A DNA stretch of 64,000 bases from Lacibacter cauensis (GTDB taxonomy: Bacteria; Bacteroidota; Bacteroidia; Chitinophagales; Chitinophagaceae): positions 62,001 to 126,000 of the forward strand of contig NZ_VLLE01000006.1 in NCBI RefSeq assembly GCF_007830055.1. The letters are read 5' to 3'. Both the position numbers and the translations under genes were made by a program. This document shows, one piece after another, positions 57,761 through 64,000 of the stretch. The notes beneath the pieces were generated by a model, which worked only from the letters and a program-made list of their open reading frames with translations, ran no database searches and was not told the origin of the DNA. Positions within the stretch are counted from its first letter, which is position 1, and every line of letters begins with the position of its first letter.

Positions 57761-58728
57761 AACGCATCCCAATCGCCAGATTGCATAAACCAGTCAGTTT
57801 TAGAAAACAGACTGCTGTATTTTCGATGTTCCATGACTATGTGGTTTTTGGGCATCAAAAATACCGGCACCTTTATTAATCCGGAGCTAGTAAAAGCCGG
57901 TAAGGCTGCCCCTCTTGAAAAAATGCCGGCAAGAATACATTTTTCAGCTTTTGCCACTTTCGCTAAAAAGTCTAACATTTCTCGCTCGACAGCACTATTT
58001 ATTGTATGAAACTCCATTATCAACAATAATTTTTTCTGTTTGACTTGTACCGGCCGAAGAACGATATTCCCTTGTATTTTTCCGTTTCTGACTGGAGATA
58101 ATGAGTAATAAGAGACATGAGGATGTGCATTATATCTCCAATTCATATACTCGGCACTTCGAAGAACCATTCTGGGCGAGCTTAATGCTAATGCTTCAGC
58201 ATAGCTGTCTTGATTACTATCAAAAAAAAGTTGCTTCCCAAAGTTATCGACAGGCTTAGAAGGTAGATTAAATACCAGTTTACCATAAAATGGAACGTAA
58301 CAAGATTCCTTAAAGCCAATATTCTTTGTAGCAGATACACTGTTTTTATTAGGAGACACATAGATCAGTTCGTCGTTCTGTAATGTATCCATCAACGCCT
58401 GCATACACTTTTTAAACATCCCTTTACCCCTAGCCTTTGGCAAAGTTGCTGCCTCAACAAAATGCCAGCTTTTAAATATTTTATTTTTTTCAATGAGCTT
58501 AACAGGATACATGGCAACTGAAGCAAGCATCTCACCATTTTCTTCCGCAACAGCAATTCTTGCTTTGCCGGCAGGTGTATTATACTTCCATTCAAAAAAG
58601 GAGCTATCCAGATGACTTCCATCAACCTGTGATCTGTTAAAAACCTCGGCAAAAGACTGCTGCTGTAATATGCTATAGGCTTTTAGATCGAGTTGATCAG
58701 CTTCCAGAATTATAATTTGAAAAGACAT
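57757..58728 (-). CDS. GNAT-like N-acetyltransferase
   Basis: 323 residues, soluble. The GNAT fold is suggested by the acetyl-CoA segment EAATLPKARGKGMFKKCMQ near 92-110 and by MLASVAMYPVKLIEKNK. The C-terminal half is a second, less clear GNAT-like lobe. The substrate is unknown. Its start overlaps the end of the YdjC-like deacetylase gene by 32 bases, so the two proteins are probably made together and may act on the same sugar: one removing and the other adding an acyl group, which is inference. Confidence 0.82.
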   Translation of the reverse strand: MSFQIIILEADQLDLKAYSILQQQSFAEVFNRSQVDGSHLDSSFFEWKYNTPAGKARIAVAEENGEMLASVAMYPVKLIEKNKIFKSWHFVEAATLPKARGKGMFKKCMQALMDTLQNDELIYVSPNKNSVSATKNIGFKESCYVPFYGKLVFNLPSKPVDNFGKQLFFDSNQDSYAEALALSSPRMVLRSAEYMNWRYNAHPHVSYYSLSPVRNGKIQGNIVLRPVQVKQKKLLLIMEFHTINSAVEREMLDFLAKVAKAEKCILAGIFSRGAALPAFTSSGLIKVPVFLMPKNHIVMEHRKYSSLFSKTDWFMQSGDWDAF

Positions 58729-59590
58729 TTTCGCTTTGTAACTGATTTAAAGTGCTCATTTCTTTTATTCGTTCCTTTGAAATAAAAAACCGTTTAGCAG
58801 ACGATCTTGAGGCCCATTTGTCCATCTCCTTCGACAATGACAGTCCAGGATGTACTATAACTTCTAAAGATTTCACACCATCATTTCTAAGCTTGGAAAA
58901 GTACTTTTTTATAGCCGATGTTGTCATGTGCCCGCTGTACAAAACACCAAATACTTTTTGGGTAAATGCCTTATAGCTATGTTGCTGTTTCTTTATTCGT
59001 CGAAGACAAAGTTTTAATACAACCCATTTACATAAGTTAATCCAAAAAAATGGCATAAACATATCGGAAAGATTAGCTAAAAACAATCGTTCATCTACTA
59101 CCCTAATGTATTTAATATTATGTTTATCTGCCAAGGAAACCGCAATATTAAATAACGATGGCAACATATGCATATGGTTATGCCCATTAATGACATCCAC
59201 ATCACGACCTTGGCACACATGCTTAAGGTAAGCTATCTGTAAATCCCATTCCTGATACACCTCTTCCAAAAACCGCTGTTTAATGGATCCACCTTTCAAC
59301 AAAATAAATAATGCTTCCAGAAAGCTGGTTTTTAATCGGCCATCCTTATCCATTATAGTGGAGCCATTTTCATATTTTAATAATGCAAAACCGTCTGTTA
59401 AATTAAGATGGGCGGAAATTGTGCAAGGCAGTTCTTGATACCTATTTAAAGCTTCAGATATCTGAGACATACATGCTTTATTTGAAACTATACCAAACCC
59501 ACCGATTATGCGACGAGCCCACCCATCCAAAATCAGTTGTGTCGCCGACTCTCCAATTCCTGCGTCATCAGCATGCAAATGAACTTTCAT
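58697..59590 (-). CDS. YdjC/ChbG-like carbohydrate deacetylase
   Basis: 297 residues. Metal-binding and catalytic motifs of the family are present: LHADDAGIGES near 5-15 (the two Asp), ISAHLNLTDG near 58-67, VINGHNHMHMLPS near 133-145, and EVIVHPGLS near 240. Such proteins deacetylate N-acetylated sugars such as chitooligosaccharides or hopanoid-linked glucosamine. There is no signal peptide. It is read before the GNAT gene with overlapping ends. The neighbourhood of glycosyltransferases suggests surface-glycan processing. Confidence 0.88.
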   Translation of the reverse strand: MKVHLHADDAGIGESATQLILDGWARRIIGGFGIVSNKACMSQISEALNRYQELPCTISAHLNLTDGFALLKYENGSTIMDKDGRLKTSFLEALFILLKGGSIKQRFLEEVYQEWDLQIAYLKHVCQGRDVDVINGHNHMHMLPSLFNIAVSLADKHNIKYIRVVDERLFLANLSDMFMPFFWINLCKWVVLKLCLRRIKKQQHSYKAFTQKVFGVLYSGHMTTSAIKKYFSKLRNDGVKSLEVIVHPGLSLSKEMDKWASRSSAKRFFISKERIKEMSTLNQLQSENVFSNYNSGS

Positions 59591-59675
59591 TTTATATGAA
59601 ATTTTAATAAAAATAGTAACTTCAATTTACTTGCATGTCAATTAGCTAAATTATGCATCATTCATAAGAAGGTAA

Positions 59676-61808
59676 TTGTATATTTGGACGCAAGCAAGTT
59701 TGTTATCATCGTTGAAAAAAGCCACTCCTTATTTTATTATTGGAATAGTATTCCTGGTTGCATTTGCACCCGTTGTAAGCTGCGTGTTTGCACTCAAGAA
59801 TGATTTTTTTCTGGGTTACTTTCCACCAAAATTTTTATTAAGTGAAACCTTGAAGAGTGGTCAGTTTCCATTATGGAATCCTTACATTTCGTTTGGACTT
59901 CCATTTTATGCAGATATGAATGGTGCGTACTGGAATCCTATAACCTGGATTATTGCTTTAACAACAGGATACAACGCTTATACTCTCACTGCCGAACTAT
60001 TGCTTTATGTACTACTTGGCGGCCTTGGTATGTTTAAACTTTCAGAGCACTTTGCTACCAATAAGTATATTCGACTTACTGCCAGTTTTAGCTACCTGTG
60101 TAATGGATTTGTAATCGGCCATCTTCAGCATTTAAACTGGATCAGCTGCTCCGCTGCCTTACCTTGGTGCATATGGGGTATTCTTACAATTATAAAAACG
60201 CCAAGCATCCGAAACTATTTAATAACAGCATTATCATTTTACCTTCTCATCTCCTCTTCTCATCCGGGAATGATCATTGCCGCAATATATTTTTTTTCAG
60301 GATTTACAGGCTTTTTAATTCTTGAGCGGCGAGGTAACGTTTTGAAACAGACAGCTACTTTAAGAATTAAACAATTCGGGTTATTATTACTCTTAATAGT
60401 CCTTTTAAGTCTGGGCCTAATTACCAGCTATGTAGATATTATCCCATATTTCGCAAGAAATACAAAGCTAAGTCTTGAGTTATCTCTTGCTGAAAACACA
60501 ACTATTCAAAGCTGGCTAAGTTTGCTATTTCCATTGGGGACAGTGAAAAATCAGTCTTTTTATCAAAACGATATTGCACTTCGTAATAATTATTTCGGCT
60601 TACTACTATTAGTATTTTTGGTATTCACCCTATTAACAAAAAAAACAAGGCTACAATGGTTCTTCATTCTAACAGCAGCATTCTTCTTTTTACTCTCGGT
60701 TGGAGGTCCATTTAAGCAGTTTGCCCATAAATTTCTTCCGTTAATAGGCTATGTGCGGATAAACGGAGAGTTTAGAATTTTTGCAATTATCTGCTTTATA
60801 ATTCTTGCAACACAAGGTTTTCAAAAATATGCCGATGAAACATTTCGCTTCAAAAAGATCATTAAGAAAATTATTCAAGTGCTAGTAGTAATTATCTTCT
60901 TTCTTTTTAGTTATTCGTTTTTTGTGCTTTTTGAAGGCCATAGTGGTATAGCACAACTGCAAGCTTTCAACAAGAGCTGGCGAGACAGTTTAAAAGAATT
61001 CATTGACAATCTTCAATTTGCAGACACTTTACTATTACAAACAGTTATACAGTTTACTCTACTTGTATTTTTAATCAGGACAATTTTAAAATTGCAATAC
61101 AAGAAAACTTTGCTGCTTACAGCCATAGACGTAATAATAGCTTCGTTGTTAAATATGCCATTTACAGGCGTAGGGAAAGTTTCGGTTCAAAAAATAAATA
61201 CGATTCACCAAAGATCTCCAAACGGCATTCCAATGCCAACATTAACAAAATTAGAAAACTATCCAAAAATCTCAAATGCAGATAGTGCTTTAGTTGGAGA
61301 TTGGACATTCTACAACAAACAACCCGGAAGCCCAAAAGCTGTGCTTTATCCGGTAAAGCTATTTAACAACTTACTCTATTACGATATGCTTTATCTTGAT
61401 AGCAGCATTTCTGTAGCACAATTTCCTTTCCTTTTTTTAAGCTCGACAGTCAACAATGTAAAACTTGATAATTTCCAGAATTTGACAAAAACTAACATTA
61501 TTCGTTATACTGTTAATAACATTCATGTTCGTTTTAACGCACACCGTGATGGGCATCTTATTATACTACAAAACCATTATCCTCACTGGAAGTTTAAAAC
61601 TTCAGATTCAGAAGGCAAGCCAAGAAAAGCAAGCATTTGCTTCATGGCTATACCTGTTAAAAAAGGAATAAATGATTTGAATCTTTATTTTGATCCCAAA
61701 TTGATCAAATTACTCAGTGTTTTAACGGCATTTATTTTAGTAGCTTATATAATTGTAGCTTTACTTCCGATATCGAAGAATTTATTTTTCTGCCTTAAAA
61801 ATAAATAA
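59676..61808 (+). CDS. YfhO-like polytopic membrane protein
   Basis: 710 residues with about 12 hydrophobic helices in the first 500 and a C-terminal soluble beta-rich part with VNNIHVRFNAHRDGHLIILQ and NHYPHWKF, ending in one more helix. The FPLWNPYISFGLPFYADMNG loop after the first helix is typical of YfhO/GT-C-like membrane proteins, which transfer sugars from polyprenyl-phosphate donors to cell-surface polymers. No in-frame ATG exists before residue 117, so translation must start at a TTG (59676, or 59700/59712). A -7-like TATATTTG at 59679-59686 favours the later TTGs. Confidence 0.82.
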   Translation: MYIWTQASLLSSLKKATPYFIIGIVFLVAFAPVVSCVFALKNDFFLGYFPPKFLLSETLKSGQFPLWNPYISFGLPFYADMNGAYWNPITWIIALTTGYNAYTLTAELLLYVLLGGLGMFKLSEHFATNKYIRLTASFSYLCNGFVIGHLQHLNWISCSAALPWCIWGILTIIKTPSIRNYLITALSFYLLISSSHPGMIIAAIYFFSGFTGFLILERRGNVLKQTATLRIKQFGLLLLLIVLLSLGLITSYVDIIPYFARNTKLSLELSLAENTTIQSWLSLLFPLGTVKNQSFYQNDIALRNNYFGLLLLVFLVFTLLTKKTRLQWFFILTAAFFFLLSVGGPFKQFAHKFLPLIGYVRINGEFRIFAIICFIILATQGFQKYADETFRFKKIIKKIIQVLVVIIFFLFSYSFFVLFEGHSGIAQLQAFNKSWRDSLKEFIDNLQFADTLLLQTVIQFTLLVFLIRTILKLQYKKTLLLTAIDVIIASLLNMPFTGVGKVSVQKINTIHQRSPNGIPMPTLTKLENYPKISNADSALVGDWTFYNKQPGSPKAVLYPVKLFNNLLYYDMLYLDSSISVAQFPFLFLSSTVNNVKLDNFQNLTKTNIIRYTVNNIHVRFNAHRDGHLIILQNHYPHWKFKTSDSEGKPRKASICFMAIPVKKGINDLNLYFDPKLIKLLSVLTAFILVAYIIVALLPISKNLFFCLKNK

Positions 61809-61819
61809 GCATAAAACTA

Positions 61820-62938
61820 ATGCAGCTTTGCTTACATTCAACTTATAAAAAAAGCAGAAGTTTAATTTTGCTACTGCTGCTATACCTGCTTTTTATTAAC
61901 GGAATTGTGCATCAAACTGGCATTATCACAATCAATGAAGCAGAAAAATATATCTCGGCTGCTAAGAGCCTTTATAAAGGCAACTTTACAGATGCTTTCA
62001 GTGGTCTTCAATTCTACACTAGTTATATTCTTTTCCTAAGTGTATTTTATCTTCCTGGCAATGTTGTAATTGTGGTGGCAGCACAAGCATTATTAAGCTT
62101 TACTGCGAGCATCTACTTAAGGTCAATTGTCGAATTACTAACAAAGGATAAATTTGTTTCGATTATAGGCCAGTGCCTCTTTCTGTTTGCGTTTCCAATA
62201 CAAAGCTGGACAACCACTTTATTCAGTGACAGCTTTTTTATTTCCGTTTCTACAATCACTCTTTACTATACGCTTAAAGAAAAAACAAAGAAAGATACTA
62301 TTCTATGGTTTATGTTTAATCTAGTGCTTGTCTTTGCCAGGCCGCCGGGTATTTTTTTTGTACTACCAAGCATCATTTTTTACTTGCATCAAACCCGATG
62401 GCTTACTGCGAAATCAGCAATCGTTCTTTTTCTTGTTTCCTTTACACTTATCATATTCTGTATTTTTCATCTGCCAGCAGAAACAAAAGGTTATATTCGA
62501 CCCATTGCTGCAGGAAGAGTTATAGTGGACAGCAACGATTATACATTGCCGGATTTTACAACAAATAACAAAAGCACACTTGCTGACGCTTACAGTTATT
62601 TGTACAATAAAAAGGATATCCCATTTCTAATCAATCTTTACACAAAAAAAGTACTTTCCTTTTTTAAACTTACACGACCTTACTATTCAAAAACACATAA
62701 TTTTCTTTTACATTCATTTTATTTTCTTTACCTCTTTGCTTTTACGGGATTAATTAGCTGTTGGAACAAAGGAAATAAAAGCGTTTCTATCTTAGCTATT
62801 ACAATTCTTTTGGGGATTATAAACATCGTAGCATTAACATATAACGAATGGCATTATCGTTTTACAGTAACAATTTTCCCCATTTTAATAGTTTTTTCAA
62901 TGATTTCAATAGCTATAATTCGTAAACGATTTGCCTAA
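61820..62938 (+). CDS. GT-C-like integral membrane protein
   Basis: 372 residues with about 9 hydrophobic helices, an early acidic loop NEAEKYISAAKSLYKGNF after the first helix, and a periplasmic part near 225-270. This layout resembles GT-C (PMT/GT39-like) glycosyltransferases, where an acidic residue in the first loop is catalytic. I do not recognise a specific family. It begins 11 bases after the YfhO-like gene and is followed after 16 bases by a sulfatase-like gene; the three seem to form one operon of surface-glycan building. Confidence 0.7.
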   Translation: MQLCLHSTYKKSRSLILLLLLYLLFINGIVHQTGIITINEAEKYISAAKSLYKGNFTDAFSGLQFYTSYILFLSVFYLPGNVVIVVAAQALLSFTASIYLRSIVELLTKDKFVSIIGQCLFLFAFPIQSWTTTLFSDSFFISVSTITLYYTLKEKTKKDTILWFMFNLVLVFARPPGIFFVLPSIIFYLHQTRWLTAKSAIVLFLVSFTLIIFCIFHLPAETKGYIRPIAAGRVIVDSNDYTLPDFTTNNKSTLADAYSYLYNKKDIPFLINLYTKKVLSFFKLTRPYYSKTHNFLLHSFYFLYLFAFTGLISCWNKGNKSVSILAITILLGIINIVALTYNEWHYRFTVTIFPILIVFSMISIAIIRKRFA

Positions 62939-62954
62939 CTTCAAATTGTAAAAA

Positions 62955-64000
62955 ATGAAAAATCTGTGTAATAAATATATTAATCTGCACACCATATTGC
63001 TGCCGATATTTTTTGTGCTACATAGCTGGAACAATTTTTATTACCTAATAGCAATCCAGGACACCCTGTGGATTCTCTTTATGCTTTTAATTTCCTGCTT
63101 ATTATTAAACATCATTATTGTTGCCCTACTCAGAAATAAACATAAAGCAGGAGTTCTAACTTTTTATATTGCTTCTTTTATATTTTTCTACGGCTACATT
63201 TACGACCAACTACAACATATTGCAAAAGATCTTTCAAGACACAGTATATTACTTTGCCTTTCATTTGCCAGCTTTGTGATTATATTTTCCCTCTTGAGAA
63301 AACAATCCCCTTTAAAATTTGTAAAACTAAACAAGTACCTTAACCTTCTATTTATATTACTATTACTATACGAAGGTGTAATCGCTGGTAGCATTCTTCT
63401 TAGGAATTTTAAAAAAGAAGATTTCACTACCAAAGTGAACAAATCACAAAATCTCAAGTTTCCCAATATTTATATTCTTGTGTTTGATGAATACGCAAGC
63501 ACAAAATCACTAAGTCGTGATTTTGGCTATAACAACTCAAATATTGACAGTTTCCTGCTTAAGAAAAACTTCTTTTTAATGCAAGATAGCAAAAGCAATT
63601 ACCTTCGTACTAATCTTTCTATTGCTTCGCTCCTAAACTTTGATTACACAAGCGGGCTAGAAACTCGGGAAGGGATGAATTCAAACGATTTATTGAGGAG
63701 CCATAAACAAATCAAGTACAATGCGCTCTTTTCACTTGCAAGAAATTATGGTTATGAAATTTTTAATTACTCCATTTTTGATATGGAACTTAGCCCTTCA
63801 AAAGTTAAAAACGAATACCTATTTAACAACGAACGCATCATTATTTCTAATACAATGATCAGTCGCTTAATTAATGATCTTGGCCCGAGTCTTAATATCA
63901 AGCTCCTAAAAAAAATACTTGGAACAAACATAACCGCAGAAACCTATCGTCGTTATAATCAAAAAGCAGTAAATGTATTTCTTTCAGATCTTAAAAAAGA
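62955..64000 (+). CDS. Membrane sulfatase/phosphotransferase-like protein (truncated by window end)
   Basis: The ATG at 62955 opens a frame of at least 348 residues that runs out of the window. About five N-terminal membrane helices (to residue 150) are followed by FPNIYILVFDEYASTKSLSR, the start of an alkaline-phosphatase-superfamily domain, with the metal-binding Asp in VFDEY and a nucleophile candidate in SNYLRTNLS. This resembles LTA-synthase/phosphoethanolamine-transferase-type enzymes. The C-terminal half of the catalytic domain lies outside the window. It probably decorates the glycan made by its neighbours. Confidence 0.78.
   Translation, partial: MKNLCNKYINLHTILLPIFFVLHSWNNFYYLIAIQDTLWILFMLLISCLLLNIIIVALLRNKHKAGVLTFYIASFIFFYGYIYDQLQHIAKDLSRHSILLCLSFASFVIIFSLLRKQSPLKFVKLNKYLNLLFILLLLYEGVIAGSILLRNFKKEDFTTKVNKSQNLKFPNIYILVFDEYASTKSLSRDFGYNNSNIDSFLLKKNFFLMQDSKSNYLRTNLSIASLLNFDYTSGLETREGMNSNDLLRSHKQIKYNALFSLARNYGYEIFNYSIFDMELSPSKVKNEYLFNNERIIISNTMISRLINDLGPSLNIKLLKKILGTNITAETYRRYNQKAVNVFLSDLKK

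Overview
The window comes from a member of the Bacteroidota, most likely the Chitinophagaceae. The signs are a CTnDOT-type transfer module (RteC, TraE/F/G/J/K/M/N), a protein with a type IX secretion / gliding-motility C-terminal domain, promoters of the form TTTG-N18/19-TAnnTTTG, few Shine-Dalgarno sequences except a perfect one before rpsU, and Bacteroidota-type RpoB and RpoC. Genus is inference.

Positions 1 to about 25,330 are the right part of an integrative and conjugative element (ICE). It ends at the 3' end of a tRNA-Asp gene (25331-25404, minus strand); its left end lies outside the window. The first 4.6 kb is cargo: the tail of a possible AbiEii-like protein, a small orphan ORF, and a tight three-gene cassette of a PHP-domain/SMC-like ATPase (TrlF/Ppl-like), a small protein with a HEPN-type RNxxxH motif, and an unrecognised 181-aa protein. 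This cassette looks like a defence or toxin locus and is the best candidate for an under-described system. Then come the regulator RteC and a long tra operon, all on the plus strand. The operon has three unusual points: an 1,834-aa DNA methylase-helicase sits between traE and traF, three related secreted proteins in a row fill the TraI region, and two long-stem inverted repeats lie between genes. The element ends with conserved ICE genes of unknown function and a helix-turn-helix protein that may be an excisionase. No integrase or relaxase is in view.

Positions 25,400-37,300 are chromosome: a Gfo/Idh/MocA dehydrogenase and an exopolysaccharide sugar transferase, two tandem M1 metallopeptidases (the second carrying a long outer-membrane-like C-terminal region), an acyltransferase-like protein, then on the minus strand ispD, a heptose-7-phosphate-kinase-like PfkB gene, an APC amino-acid permease and an OmpH/Skp protein.

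Positions 37,400-56,000 hold the translation/transcription super-cluster on the minus strand. In transcription order it reads rpsU, xerC-like recombinase, hpf, tRNA-Thr(TGT), tRNA-Tyr, tRNA-Gly, tRNA-Thr(GGT), tuf, tRNA-Trp, secE, nusG, rplK, rplA, rplJ, rplL, rpoB, rpoC. The core order matches the Escherichia coli thrU-tyrU-glyT-thrT-tufB-secE-nusG-rplKAJL-rpoBC region. It is interrupted by an opposite-strand histone H1-like gene between nusG and rplK, and by a type IX secretion surface protein between rplL and rpoB. New promoters and terminators appear at each break.

Positions 56,100-64,000 carry riboflavin synthase and an envelope/glycan set: a GT2 polyprenyl-phosphate glycosyltransferase, a GNAT-like protein, a YdjC/ChbG-like deacetylase, a YfhO-like membrane protein, a GT-C-like membrane protein and a truncated membrane sulfatase/phosphotransferase-like protein.
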